64,000 nucleotides of DNA from Mytilus edulis (GCF_963676685.1 NC_092348.1:29363386-29427385), one strand, 5' to 3'. Positions 1-13,716 are shown, numbered from the stretch's first letter. Program-made: numbers and translations. Notes: generated by a model from the sequence alone, not told the origin.

Positions 1-3000
1 ATGTGGAATACTTACACAAGCAGGCGCTTTGACAACTGACATTCGGTCAAAAGAGTATAAAACTCGAACAGATGCCGGAGCTGACACGATAGAAAGAACA
101 CCATGGTTTATAATACCTTATCCGGGTAAGTGATTGCACAAATGAGTGCGATATCTCCTACAAAATCTTAATAAACATGTGTTTTCAGTTTTCCTTGATT
201 TATTTTCTCGCGAAAAATATATAAATCAGATAAAGAATCTGTAATTTTCTCGGCCTTCAAACACTTATTTCGGAAATTGAAAAAACTTATGGTTATTAAT
301 TTCTTTCTAGGTGTCTGTATAGTTTTTAAAATACTCAATTCTTATTTGATCTTGTGTATCACTTGTAGGATATTTTGCAGAATATTTTGTAGGAATAACT
401 CTTTTTTCATTTGTAAAATTCAAAGAAATAAACAAATTGAAAACAGTGATGCAAATAATGAAACAACAAAATGCCAAACACAATACGAAACAACAACCAA
501 ATACGCGTATTCACCTCAACCTCTTCCAACCCACTGAAATAGCTTGTACATATGTTCTCTATGAATATTTAATTAGGGATGTTTAACATATGAATGTTAA
601 GAACTACACAATACAATATAAAAAGTTATAAATAGTAAGAATAAAACAATTATTTACACAAAGAAACCATTTTTTTTTAATTAATTGTAGGACAGTTTGG
701 AAGTATAGGATTCAATTCCGGTGTTTTCATAGCTTTTGTCGTTGCTACATTATTATCGGTTGTTGAATCTATTGCGGATTACTACGCATGTGCAAGATTA
801 TGCCACGTTCCTCCACCACCACTGTCTGCAATGAATAGAGGTATCATGGTAGAAGGATTCATGTCCATGATTGCAGGTTTCTTTGGAGCTGGACACGCAA
901 CAACTACCTACAGCAATAATATTGGATTAATTGGGATAACTAAGGTAGATAAATAAGCAGACATGTTTTTACTTTATGTTTTTAATATTTTGAAGGCATC
1001 AATACAAATCCAACAGTTAATCAGATACCTTATGTTTATTAAGTAGCAATGTAAACCCATACTCTTTAGGGCTGTATGTTTGTATATCAAGAGATGAAGG
1101 ACTAGAAGAATTCTTTTAAACATTATTCATTATAATACAGAATATGTTTATGTTATATGACCGAGATTGTACTCACTTAATGAAGCAAAGTGGACATAAC
1201 CTCCTGAAAAAAAACCAAATCAATGTATTGGACTTGCTTATAAATGAATTATACCTATAGGTATATATTTCTTGTTTCTTTAAACGGTAAATAAGGGCAA
1301 CAGTAGTATACCGCTGTTCAAAAGTCATAAATTGATTGAGAATATACAAATCCGGGTTCGAAATTAAAACCAAAAGAACATATCAACTATAAAAGGAAAT
1401 CAACGGAAGAACAAAAACACTTAAGTGCAACAAAACAAACGCCAATGCAAATTCCACAGAAAAGAATTATTTGATAACACCTGCCTTATTCCCGACTTGT
1501 ACATGACATTCTAAGAAAATGGTGGGTTGTAAATTTCAAGATCAAGTTATAATATTTAACATTTTTATGTACTTTTCAATGATATATACCTTAGAGCAAA
1601 ACGTCAATAATTGATATAAACAACCACACAAATAGGACTTAATTTTCAAAACTGTTGATTGTGTAAATAATATTAAACTTTATCATCTACTTTTCAGGTC
1701 GCAAGTAGAAGGGTTACTCAGGTTCTTGCTATACAGTTAATTGTGTGTGCTATAATTGGGAAATTTGGAGCAGTATTTGTTACCATACCATATCCTGTGC
1801 TCGGTGGATCCGCCATTTTAAGTTTTGGCTTATTTCTAGGAATCGTTATGTCTTATATGCAGTACACGGATATGAATTCTCCAAGAAATCTAGCTGTAGT
1901 TGGTGTGTCTATCCTAGTAGGAATAATGGTGCCTAATTGGGTCAAAGTAAATTTTGCAGTTATAAAAACAGGTAAACTGACAGTGTCCGTTAAGGGTGAT
2001 TTACGATTCAACTTTTATGATTTAAAAAAAAAAATCATGTTGGAATAAGGGGTTATGATTTTCTATTAAAATTTAAATACGTCTTTGCTTAGCACACATT
2101 TAACTGGAAATACAATTAACGTTTCATTTCAACGTGCGGCATTTGTAATGAAGATACTTTTTTTTTTTCAGAATTGGCAAAAAGCCAACAAATGAAGCTT
2201 ACATACCCTTTTTCTAGAAATAATTTATTTTACAAATCGAAAAATATATCTAGTTCACAATTAATTTTAAGTGAATTGTTGTTTCTTGTCAAAGATGTAC
2301 AATAGTAATGAAAAAAAATAGTAATGTAAATTAGTCCTGGTTTATCTAAAACAAAATCAGTTGCAATCTATCCCTTTTCTAAATAGGATTTAGAGTTGTC
2401 TCATTGGCACTTATGCTACATCTCCTTATATCTATTTAAAACAGATAGTATGTTTACAAATTTATCATAGAACCTATCTAATTTAGATTTCAAAAACATT
2501 GTATCATTGTTTTGGTTATTAAATTTAAAATGTTCCAACATGAATATTATCAAAATTTAATTGATACAAATTATTAATGTCTCATTTAGCTAAATAAGCT
2601 CATCATAGATACCAGGATTAAAATTTTGTATTTGCGTCAGAGGCGCGTTTCGTCTACGAACGACTCATCAGTGACGCTCAAATTAAAAAGGTTAAAAATA
2701 AAGAACGAAGTTGGAGAGCATTTAGGACCATAAATTTATAACAGCTCTGCCAAATACAGCTTAGGAAATTCCTGAGGTAGAAAATCCTTAGCCTAAACAA
2801 CATGTCAGGATTTTTTGATAACTCAAATGTATAGACTGACACTAATTATGATTGTTTACAGTAAAAACTTATATTTATAATCATATACTGGCAGAGGAAC
2901 GAAAAATATACCTGTAATTAGACCGGTCTTCTGGGGGGAGGTATCGTTAATTTATAAAAATACTGGAAACCCAACGTATTAAGTGTAAACACTTACAGTC

Positions 3001-5810
3001 CTCGAACGAGAATAGTTAAGTTTAAAAGTTTTCGTATGGATACGATAAGTTTCTCTATATTTGATTTTATTACAGGAAGCGATGGGTTTGACGAGTTTTT
3101 GATAATGCTGCTCACCAATCCTTCATTCACTGGTGGATTCATAGGTTTTGTTTTAGACAACACTGTTAAAGGTATTAGAATGATTAAGAATTGGATGCTT
3201 CTTTTTGTAAATTCATTGGGGGTGTAAAATCGTTAACCGAAGTACATTTGCGCGCTTCATTCTCAAAATGTGCACACTGTTAACTCTTTTACAACCCTAT
3301 AAAATTACGAAAAGAAGCACACAATACATATAATTAATCTTGTTTGCAAAGATCATGAAAATACGATTGCTATCAAGTTTTTCTTATAGTTACATGTGTA
3401 CTTTAGCGTGGAAGCTCATGGCATATGCATGTTACATTTCAAATTTTAAATGAGGGTTAATTTAAGAATGATGCAATCTTGATGTTAGCCTATCAAAATA
3501 ACATTTTATAATGAAACATTTATGTTATGTTTTTAATTTGGAAATGAAAGTTAATTTCAGAATGACACGACATTGTCAGATGTTAACCAATCATAATAAC
3601 GTATTATGATGAAACAAAGTTAATAAAGGCAACAGTATTATACCACTGTTCAAAAGTCATAAATCGATTGAATGGAAACAAATCCGGGTTACTCTGTCCA
3701 ATTTGTTGAGGTCTATAAAAACTTATAAATGAGGATTGATGACAGGGCACAGTGTGGTCCCTGGATTACGATAATTCAAAAGTCTGATAAATGTCACAGC
3801 ATCAAGGTTTTCAAAAGTCACCTCCCTGACTGACGACTGTATCTATATTTTTTTACCTTTAGACTTGCATTTTTTTATCTGTTGTTTAGAATAATTGAAT
3901 TTAGTGGTTTAAACTTATAAAAAAACACTTTTCAAATAGACTCATTAAGGCTTTAAACACTAAGATATTTTTGTAGAATATAAAGTTTACAACCATTATA
4001 TATATAAGAGAGAAATGGAATATAACAAACGGATATTCAAACTCATAAGTAGAAGATAACCGACAAAACATGACAAAAAATCAAAACAAACGACAAAACC
4101 AACATAGAGACTTGAAGGGAACATGTCCCCTCCACCACCAAAAAAAACCAAACAAAAACAAAAAAAAAAACCCAAAAAAAACGGGGATGATCTCCGCTGA
4201 TGACAACTCTTTGTTGTACGGCATTTGCTTATATTTTTTGGTCCCAAATCTATGTCAATTTAAAAACTTTTAATTGTTTATAATATCATGGATCTTTGTT
4301 TAATTAAAATGTCGGAATGATAACAGAAACATTTATCACTTAGTTTCAGAGCCAAAGTATTGGTTCTTATCATACCCCATTCTTAACACTGTAATATTTG
4401 CTTTTTGTTTGATTTTATGTGGGTTTTTTTACTAGATAATACCATTTTATTGTCAAGATATCAAGATGACAATAAACTGACGTTTGCTTAGATATTTCTT
4501 GTTTTAGTACAAGTTTAGGTAATATCAAATGTTTTGTAGTCAGAAAATGATTTCTTCAAGGTCTTGTAGAAGCATACAAAGACACATGCTAATAATTATA
4601 TTTCAATACAAAATTCTGTAAGTGATTGATGCAAGTGTTTTGCGTGATTTTTCTGTGTGCCTTTTTGTGGTTTATTTTCTTGCATGTGACGTGACTCTGT
4701 ACCCCATTTTTGACATTTTCATCTATTATGTCTGTTTGTTTTTTCACATATTGTTGTCAACATAATGGAATTGTAAACGACTGTCATACAAGTGAGAGGT
4801 TTAGCTATCTATAAAACCAGGTTTAATCTACCATCTTTTACAGAAGAAAATGTCTGTACCATGTTAGGCATATGACATTTGTTGTTCATTCGTTTGGTGT
4901 GCTTGAACTTTTGATTTTGCCATTTGATTAGGGACTTTCCGTTTTGAAATTTCTTCGAAGTTCGGTATGTTTTGTGATTTAATTTTTACATTGGGTCCAA
5001 CTTTTAGTTTTAATCCATATAATGAATAAAATAAAACTCCACTCTTAACCATTAATTAGACAAGAAGGTAGGTAAGTCTAACGGCAGTCAAATAGTATGG
5101 TAAGTTGATCTGTTTAAATATATATAATAAGGAACCATGAGAGATAAGTCAGTATCAAAAGTAGTTTCCCAATGTTCAAAATATATAATTAGATTAGGAA
5201 TATACCAATTAAAGAATCGATTAAAAACAGTGAGAATCCGATCGCATGTGAACTTCAGCAGTAACGAGACCGGTTGCGACGAGAGGGTGTTTCATACAAG
5301 TAACAGGTTTGGTTAGCTATAAAACCAGCTTTAATCCACCATTTTCTACATAAAAGTGCCTGTTCCAAATCAGGATTATGACAGCTGTTATCCATGCGTT
5401 TGATGTGTTTGAGGTTTTGATATGCCATTTGCTTAGGGACTTTCCGTTTTGGATTTTCTTCTGAGTTTGGTATTTTTGTAATTAAACTTTTTTTTCAAAA
5501 GGAGCGAGACGGGATTGACAGAGTACTAGAATTGCTAACTGATCTGTGCATACATATTTTAATTCTAGGCACTATGAAAGAACGAGGAATCGCAGCGTGG
5601 GCTTTAGATGAAAGCGAGTCACCGGATTCAGAGTCGCATTATGAAGAAGGCATAGAAATTTATGAGATATCATTTTTAACTAAACACTTGAAGAAAATAC
5701 CATGGATGAAATATTTACCTGTGTTTCCTACCTTTACTTCTCACAGTTGTAGAAATAAATCAAATAAAGACAATAAAGATCTAAAAAATGATAACAATAC
5801 AAACTTGTAA
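1..5810 (+). CDS. SLC23-family transporter, 3' part (5' end outside window)
   Basis: Five coding exons can be read: <1-125, 691-944, 1698-1971, 3076-3171 and 5569-5810 (stop TAA at 5808-5810). All internal borders are AG..GT and the phases join without a break. The product matches the C-terminal half of sodium-dependent vitamin C transporters and other nucleobase-ascorbate permeases, which are multi-pass plasma-membrane proteins. Visible landmarks are [12 protein letters not shown] (the TM8 region, with the conserved Glu), a PPPP loop, [10 protein letters not shown] (TM10, the NAT signature position), KVASRR, the segment [10 protein letters not shown] and a C-terminal YLPVFPTF. The tail is hydrophilic and rich in Asn, Lys and Asp. 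The NAT signature normally starts with Gln, Glu or Pro; here that residue is Asn. Exon lengths and phases match those of the downstream paralogue at 13717-40094, so this is its tandem duplicate. The first exon may start before base 1. The substrate cannot be fixed from sequence. Introns are 565, 753, 1104 and 2397 bases. Confidence 0.9.
1278..1560 (+). repeat. Dispersed repeat (GCAACAGTAGTATACCGCTG family)
   Basis: The core 'gcaacagtagtataccgctg' recurs at 3623-3690, 28710-28750 and, in its longest form, 32583-33010. The copy ends in a stretch resembling 'cttgtacatgacattctaag...atggtgggttg', also present at 32940-32980. It sits in an intron of the first SLC23 gene and has no coding potential. 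Confidence 0.65.
2590..2810 (-). repeat. Dispersed repeat, CGCGTCTGGCG family, in intron of first SLC23 gene
   Basis: Read on the - strand this stretch matches 28480-28680 and 27180-27425. It includes the core around the GAAACGCG box and the end that reads 'tatctatgatgag'. Other pieces of the family lie at 22645-22712 and 33143-33240. I recall it as one of the commonest mussel dispersed repeats; no function is known to me. Confidence 0.75.
4700..5500 (+). repeat. Two tandem copies of a dispersed repeat (GTGAGAGGTTTAGCT family)
   Basis: Copies at about 4700-5050 and 5275-5500 share 'gtgagaggtttagctatcta', 'gattagggactttccgtttt' and the end 'ggtatttttgt'. Further copies lie at 23235-23545 and 25880-26170 (+), and 33270-33470 and 34075-34330 (-). 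They fill most of the last intron of the first SLC23 gene. The short open frames inside the copies follow the repeat and are not genes. Confidence 0.75.
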
Positions 5811-8800
5811 AACATTAAATGTCTTGATGGAGTGTTGTATCATAGTTATATGTACTATTGAAACAAAAAAGTTGTAGTTGATATTTCATAACTGTATCAG
5901 TTTATGTTGACACAAATGTATAGAAGCATAACAATTGTTAACGTGACTGTTTTGTTTCCTTTTTAGTATCATTTGATTTAATCATAATAGTGACACTTAT
6001 TAAAGAGTAAATTCCTCATAAACACTAGTCTGTTTATAGATAATTTATCATTATATATGGTAAACTCACTTTCTCTGGACTTTTGTTTTGGTCGTAACAA
6101 AATTTAATTAAATCTCTTACTTCAATTGCCAAGGTAAACATTAAGAAAAAACACAGATAAAAACACGATTTAAACAAATCTTTGCACTTAACAAACAAAA
6201 CAAAGAGTACAGAAATAACAAATCAACTGTATTTAAAACGAACAGCAAGGCCAGATCAACTAATAACGTAAGTATAGTCGAATCCATGGATAGACTTCTT
6301 ATTACTTATGGTCAATAAACGACATTTTTTACCAATTCTTGGGGTTTTGCTTAATATACTTGAAAACTATAAAAGATCAAGAGAAGCTTTAAAAAGCAGA
6401 AATGTTTATTAGCGCAATATCTACAATTTTCTATGAATGGAAGAATTGCCAGTTGAGTTCTTCTTGGAGTTATTGTCCTTTTATGATGATTTATGGAAGT
6501 CTTAGCTTTGAAATGACGATGATTTCCCTTTTTATGTATAGATGATAAAGCGAAACTGTATACACAAAAACTATCCGCAAGACAAACTATACAAATAAGT
6601 CAGCAAAACCGACATTGTAAGTGCTTTGTTTAACCATGTTTTGTATTTTGGACAACAAGTATAGTAAATAGTGAAAAACAGGATCAGCAATACAAATGAC
6701 AGATATTTTTTAAAATTGTTGTAACCACAATCATGTTCTCTTCTTTTCGAATGTCACCTACCGAATTAGACTTATTCCAAATTATGTATTTACAAGAAAC
6801 GAATTTTGTGTTTTTGTCTTTGAGACAATAAGTCTCTGATGATGGCCATTATAGAATATCTGTTTCGCAGATGACGACGGATATATTCCAATCGTTGTCA
6901 TCACAATTACGTCTTCCTTTCCTCCGAATGTGACTTACCGCATTAGACTCATAACCTGTTTTTATTTATGTGATAAACACCACGGGTGCAATAGAATCCG
7001 CTTACAATACGGAACAACTGAGTTGATCCCTGGTTTTCGGTGAAGTTCATGTTGATAGGTCTTTTATTTTCTTGGATGTGTTTTGTATGCTGTTGTGTGT
7101 CTTGTTTTTTCTTCTCTTTTTTGCAATATTTTTTATCTGTCTATTTTTCGATTTTAAAATTTGGACGTCGCTTTGGGAACTTTCGGCTTTTTTGAAATCT
7201 TATTCGCTACATTTTGACAACCGAGCTTTTTCGAGCTAGACTTGTGAATAAACATCGGTCTATTTTTGAAGACCCTAAGCATGTCAAGTTTACTCTTAAC
7301 ACAAAACATTATCGATACTAAGTTTAACTGTTTAAAGCAACAGATGCGCATTTCGCAAAGAAATATCTCTTAAATAATGCCTGAGGCCAAAATGATAATA
7401 AAAAAGACTTATCCAATTAATGGAACATTGATGAGGCGATTAAAAGGAAAAGTGTCATTTTGGTCTCGTGTGTCATCAAGTTGCATTTGGTCTTAGGTGT
7501 TGTTTTGTTAATATCTCATTGATTGTTTATTGATTAACGTCCATTGTTTGGCAAGTATTTCATGCGTATTCAGGACGAGAACAAATTAACAATAAATACA
7601 ATAGTTTTAAGTTATGTAATAGAGGCATCATGGATTAAGGTCGGAGGACTTTACTTTACGTTTGCTTCTATGACCACTGTAAGACCATACACGATCTAGA
7701 ATTTTTGGATGCATTTATCTAATTTATATATTTTAGTATATAAGTGGTCAATATTTTTTTGTGTCACTTAACACTGTAAAGTAAGTGTGAAGCGTAAATG
7801 AATAAACAAAATTATTTGTCTTATTAAGTAATAATTTAATTTTGATGTCTCTTGATTGGCTGAAATTATCTTGTCTATCAGCTCATAGACATAATTTTTT
7901 CATGGGTATCAGTGTTATATTTTTTTTTACAAAGAATGATTGAGCGTATTGTTCAGTGTTCACCCCATTTTTGAAGTTGTTCCTTTATAGACCGAAAAAA
8001 TATTATAGTCATTTCTTAAATGAATCGATAGAAAAAAAGTTATTGTTTTGTACGGTACTAAATGCTCCATAAGTGGAAAATCTTTGCTCTACCAAAAACA
8101 TTCGATTATTTATTTAATTCTGTATTTTTTTAACATTCGAACATTACACTTGACGAGGCATTCGGCAATCCTCGGTAGAATCCGTTACTCTCTTCTTGGA
8201 TGAGGCTACTGAATCGGCCGAGTTGAGACGAATGTTAACGAGGCTTATTCTCTGGTGTGCCTACTATATCCACCTGAAGTCCATTTAAAAGTGGTGTCAG
8301 GTTCATAGTGAACTACTAACTTCTGATTAATTTTAAACATACTTTCAATTTTTATAAATGTACATTTGATGATACGATAGCGCGGGAAATCATGGTATCA
8401 CCTTAGTATCTCGCCGCAAGGTAAAATAGGCTCATCTTCACATTATCTGAGATAACAAACAATTCATGTAAATGAATATGGATTTGTTACAGTTAATTAT
8501 TCGATAGTTTCTGTATGAAATCCATCTATTGACATGTTTGGTGTTTACAACCGCCCTAAATCCATTAAGTCTCATTATTTGGAAGTTCAAGGCTAAGTCA
8601 CATCATCGATGTTTAAACCCATAAACATTTACAACTATGGTCACACATTTATATAAGATTTTACATTAAACATGGTCATGTTGACCTTTAAAAGCGTAAT
8701 TAAGTACGCGTATTAGAGCCACACAAACAAATGTGAAATATTGCAACCCTTTTTGTTCGGATCTAAACATAGGTAAAACATTAACAAAAAATGTATGTGG

Positions 8801-9398
8801 CGCTAATACACTTCCGCTTTTTTTGGCTTAAAATTGATAATTGAACAGGAATCTATCTAAAATTACAAATATTATTTTTTAAACTTTGGTATGGTTCAGG
8901 AGAAATTAGCATCTATGCCAATATTGATAATGTTTAAGGGCATTTCACAAAGGTACAAACCATCATTAATTTAAAAAAAAGATTTGATGTTTTACAGCAT
9001 TAAACAAATGTACTTTTTTTTTTTTTTTAAATTTCTAGTTATTTAATGAGGTTTTTGAAAATAAAACAGATAAATCTTTTATTTTTTTTTATTATTAAAG
9101 TAATTCTTTTCACTGTCCCTAATTTCTCACCAGGGTGAGGTTAACGAACAATGACTTGCGGAACAACTAGTCAGCGAACACTTGGATTCCTGTGGTTCTT
9201 TTTCCTAAACGATTTACAATATTGGAATATTGGCTAATTTCTGTCGCCCTAATGAACCTAACTAAGCCTAAAGCTGGAAAATATTAATTAGAAACCTTCT
9301 AGCTACCCGGGGTGTTTGATTTCAGAACAGTTATTTGAAAATTATTTCTCATAAACATTTAAAAAGTGTATTGAACTATGAAGTCCTATGAACATATA
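5811..9398. other. Intergenic stretch between first SLC23 gene and palindromic element
   Basis: No exon was found here. Two related segments lie at 6715-6780 and 6885-6950 (shared pattern 'cgaatgt.ac.taccg.attagact'). A dispersed repeat lies at 7525-7690. The rest is AT-rich with long T runs (for example 9010-9030). AATAAA occurs at 6314-6319, about 500 bases after the stop of the first SLC23 gene, and could be its polyadenylation signal, but this is weak. Confidence 0.5.
7525..7690 (+). repeat. Dispersed repeat (TTAACGTCCA...TTCAGGACGAGAACAA family)
   Basis: Shares 'tattcaggacgagaacaa', the 'taacgtcca' box and the 'atagaggc' segment with the longer copy at 63400-63835. A short inverted copy lies at 61165-61255. 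All three touch a simple 'tgat/atca' run or a related motif. Confidence 0.65.
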
Positions 9399-11791
9399 TA
9401 CGGAAGCCGTAAGGGGACATACAAAACATTAGAATTTTTTTTTTTAATTCGAGATCACGATAAAACATTGACGTTTTACCGAGATCTCGATAAAAAAATA
9501 TATCGTTATCTCGATAAAACGAAATTGTTATATCGAAATCTCGGATTAATTTACTGTTATCTCGATTTATTATATCGAGATCTCGGATAATTATATCGAG
9601 ATCTCGGAGATCTCGGATTATTTTATTGTTATCTCAGTTTAATATATCGTTATCTCGAGAAAACGTAACTGTTATATCGAGATCTCGTATTATTAAATCG
9701 TTATATCGGTTTAATATATTGAGATCTCGATAAAATAATATATCGTTATCTCGAGAAAACGAAACTGTTATATCGAGATCTCGGATTATAATATCGTTAT
9801 CTCGATTTATTAAAACGAGATCTCGGATTATTAAATCGCTATCTCGGTTAAATATATCGAGATCTCGATTAAAATACATCATTATCTCGATAAAACGAAT
9901 CTGTATTTCTGAATCCGTCACTTTTATGTTATCTTACAAATATTCAAATTAATATCAGAAACAAAAATTCAAAGCACTCTTTAAAAATTTTAACTTAATT
10001 CATTCATTTATTTAGTTTCGGAGAATAAACTAGTGGATTTCCCTAACTATCATTAACCGAAATTCCTTGGTTCAATGTATGGAAAACCTGAATACCAAAA
10101 CATATATATATAAATATTAAGATACTCAACGTTTTCTTTTGTTATTTTCACGTTACCTTTGCTGTTCTCAATCCCATATATATAGATATAACATGTCCAT
10201 TGTGCCGCAATGACCATTAGAGGGGTCACGGAGGACCTAAATGCCAAAATACGCGTGAAAATTATGAAAATAGCCAATTTTAAATAATGGAATGGATATT
10301 TTGAATAATGGAATGGACTGCGACCCTTAAGCCCCTAATTACATGCATACCTTATACCTCATTCGAAAGCTTATTTATAGAGAACAAAAGATATATAGTC
10401 AATATGTTCCGCAACGCATATTAGAGGAGTAACACAGATCCTTCGGCCCCTTTATACACTACTTGAAAGCTTACAGAAAGGGAATAAAATGGTATATTAA
10501 TAAGCTTTCGAATGAGGTATAATGTATATTTAAAATTAGGGGCTGAAGGGTCGCAACAGTCTATTCAATTTACAAAATATCCATTCCATTATTCAAAATA
10601 AGCTATTTCTTTATTTTCACGCGTATTTTGACATTTAAGTCCTCCGTAACCCCTCTAATGGTCATTGCGGCACAATGGACATGTTATATCTATAAATATG
10701 GGATGAAGAACAGCAAAGGCAACGCGAAAATAAAAATAGATAGAGTTGAGTATTTTAATATTTATATATATGTTTTGGTATTCAGGTCGTCCATACATTA
10801 AACCAAGGAATTTCTGTTAAAAATAGTTAGGGAAATAAAATTTTAAAGAGTCTTTGAATTTTTGTTTCTGATATTAATTTGAATAGAATAAATTCAAAAC
10901 AGTGTGGCTGTGGCCATTGATTAACACATTAAATTCATCCATTGACTGGGACAATTTACGTGAACGTTTGTCTTTAACGACCACTGTTCACGACGTACCT
11001 ACGATAGATATTTAAACTATGGGGTCACAAAAGGTTCCTTAACGCCTTTAATTATAAAATAATTCGAAAAATAATCAGGAATAACCTTTATGTTTTGATT
11101 TATATAATTGATATAAATCAAAACATCGTGTTATTTCTGATTATTTTTTTTCGAATTACTTTATTAGGTGTTGAAAACCTTTGGTGACCACATAGTTTAA
11201 GTGTCTTTAAAAAGTACATAGTGAGCAGTGGTCGTTACATACTTGTAAACGTTCACCTAAATTGTCCTTGTCAATGGATGAATTTAATGTGTCAATCAAT
11301 TGCCACAGCCACACTGTTTTGAATTTCATTCTATTTGTAAGATAACATTAAAATGACGAATTCAGAAATACAGATTCGTTTTGTCGAGATAACGATATAT
11401 TTTTATCGAGATGTCGATATATTTAACTAAGATAACGATTTAATAATCCGAGATCTCGTTTTAATGAATCGAGATAACGATATAATAATCCGAGATCTCG
11501 ATATAACAGTTTCGTTTTATCGAGATAACGATATAATAAATCGAGATAACGATATAATACATCGAGATAACGATATAATAAATCGAGATAACGATATAAT
11601 AATCCAAGATCTCGATATAATCAATCGAGATAACGATATAATAATCCGAGATCTCAATATAACAATTTCGTTTTATCGAGATAACGATATATTTTTTATC
11701 GAAATCTCTGTAAAAGGGTAATGTTTTATCGTGATTTCGAATTAAAAAAAATATTTTCTAATTTTTTGTGTGTCCCCTTACGGCTTCCGTA
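9399..11791. mobile_element. 2.4 kb palindromic (foldback) element with internal GAGATCTC/ATAACGAT repeats
   Basis: The ends are inverted copies: TACGGAAGCCGTAAGG at 9399 and its complement ending at 11791. CATATA flanks both sides (9393-9398 and 11792-11797), a possible 6-base target duplication, although the flanks are AT-rich. Outer arms (9399-9940 and 11339-11791) are arrays of short units built from CGAGATCTCG and CGAGATAACGATAT. Inside lie two further palindromes: 9943-10883, a separate insertion, and about 10886-11338, centred near 11110. No transposase frame is present, so the element looks non-autonomous. Open frames over the arrays give repeated RDNDI peptides and reflect the repeat only. 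Confidence 0.8.
9943..10883. mobile_element. 941-base palindromic element inserted at TA (mariner-like MITE)
   Basis: Inverted ends start TTCAAATTAATATCAGAAAC at 9943 and close with the complement at 10883; the two halves stay complementary through the element to a centre near 10413. It is flanked by TA at 9941-9942 and 10884-10885. Removing it and one TA gives 'cttacaaatagaat', which matches the complement of the opposite arm of the host element ('attctatttgtaag', 11331-11344). The empty site is therefore visible in the same molecule, which makes the borders firm. TA duplication suggests mobilisation by a Tc1/mariner-type transposase; no such gene lies here. Confidence 0.85.
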
Positions 11792-13662
11792 CATATACAA
11801 GAGGATTTCAATACCATATTCAATTTAATATTATTAATCAACCTGGTATATTATACTCATAAATCTATCATCAATGTCGGCATGTTTTACATGTCAATTA
11901 CATGTATGACATGTATCACCAATACATACCACGTTATAATTGTGCTGATTACATTATTTTCCGCATAACATATTTGTCAACAACTTTAGGGGGTGTGCGA
12001 TTATTCCGTCGCTCGTGACTTTCATATTAGGTTTACTTATGATAAGGTATGACAGGTGAGCAACTGCTTATTTTTTTCAAACTTTTTGCGCTCGTCTGAC
12101 ATTTTCAGTATATTTTCACTTGGCGCATTACATTTGCGCGCATTTCGGGATTATTAATTTTACGCTTACGCCCATCTGTTTGTTTCATTTACATGCATTC
12201 ATGCTTCATGTAAAAAATGTAAATATAAATCGGTACGTTTATTCTTCAATTTGCTATATTTTTACTTATGCATATTATTCGGGACTTATTCATTTTCGAC
12301 ACCCCCTTTTCATTTCATACCTTCTCGTTAATTGGTGAGTTGGAAACTTAGACTTACAGTATTAAATAGAAAGATAAATAGATATGTTTAATTTACCACT
12401 GTTTTCCTGTGCAGTGAATGAGCGCAAATGTAAGGAGAAGTTGCGCGAAAATGTAATTTGCACCGTTTTCAAACTATAAGACTACAAGTTTGAAGTTTGA
12501 ACAGCTACCAAATTAGGTCTGAACTACCTTACAACGTAGCCTAGAACAGGTCATTTTTAACCAAAGATACAACTGATGTCTTACTTCAATGATAGCACAT
12601 ACTAGTACTAAGCAAATAAAATCGGGAGATAAAGATAAATATGAGACAACAAGTTAGTGGCTTGGATCAGCCACCAAAAATAGGATTGTGTTGGTTTTTT
12701 TTTTATTATTGTTTTGGTAGTTTGGAATAGCTACCAACAATGAGATTGTGTTTTTTTTAAATTATTTTGGAAGGGGACTTGTTCGTTTTATTGTTTACTT
12801 TTCTGGTCGACTTAACACCATAAAAGTAATTAATAAAAAAAAAAAATCTGAATGTTCCTCGAAGTTTTACGAATCAAATTTCGAACTCAAATTATTTAAT
12901 GTTTCTTTGACTTTGTCCAGTTAACGCAATGTGTCTAGGATAAATCTATGTACCAAAATGTTATGTTATACAAAAAATATTTACAAAATTAAATCAGGTG
13001 CTTGTCCTAAATAACAAACAAATATTTTAGTTGCCAATCATGGCGCCCAAAATGAGCATAATAATTACAATATAATTTTCAAACATAATGTAAAGTAAAT
13101 TAAAAATAGATTAAACAAAGTACATAATATGAATGATTGATTGATATAAAATATTAAAGCAAATGAAATAGGCAATTTGTAATAATTAAAATATATAATA
13201 TAATATGACCAATTGTCTGTGACTCTGGTCCCTTTATTGGACAGCACACCTCGTAGTATACTAATAATTTATTAAATGTAAAAGAAATAACTAATGTAAA
13301 TGCATATTTGATCATACATTTCATTCTATATCTTTATATAGAGAAATCTAATTTAAAATTGTATTTCTGTTTATATTTAAAACCTCTAATAATTGACAAA
13401 TTATTATCAAAATGTTTTTATCTTCATTTCCCATATAACAAAAGGAAGAGGTTGATATCAGGAAAATTATAGAAAGCGTATACTTGTGTTTTTTAAAATA
13501 CAAACAAACAAAATGTAAATAATCAAGCCACTTCGGTAAAGAATATTAATGAACCCGTTAATTTATTTTCTAAATAAATGATTAAATAATGTAATGATGT
13601 CCATGGCCACGCCTTCTGTACCAAGGATTGATAGAAATATAATTTATAACTATACTAGTTTG
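11792..13662. other. Intergenic stretch upstream of the second SLC23 gene
   Basis: No exon, repeat array or RNA gene was recognised. Pairs of short 'gcgc' boxes occur at 12085-12150 and 12420-12450. The final 100 bases before the start at 13717 should hold the 5' leader and promoter; no clear TATA box or initiator could be chosen. Confidence 0.4.
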
Positions 13663-13665
13663 TAA
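13663..13665 (+). other. In-frame upstream stop fixing the second SLC23 start
   Basis: TAA lies 54 bases (18 codons) upstream of the ATG at 13717 in the same frame, with no ATG between. It excludes a longer unspliced N terminus; a spliced upstream exon is not excluded. Confidence 0.8.
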
Positions 13666-13716
13666 CGGTCTCCACTCATCCATTGTAGTAAAGGTAACAA
13701 TAAAGGAAACACTAAT

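Noticed and set aside
9634-11721. Open frames giving RDNDI repeat peptides
   Set aside because: They are translations of the short GAGATCTC/ATAACGAT arrays and occur on both strands; no start context or conservation argues for a protein.
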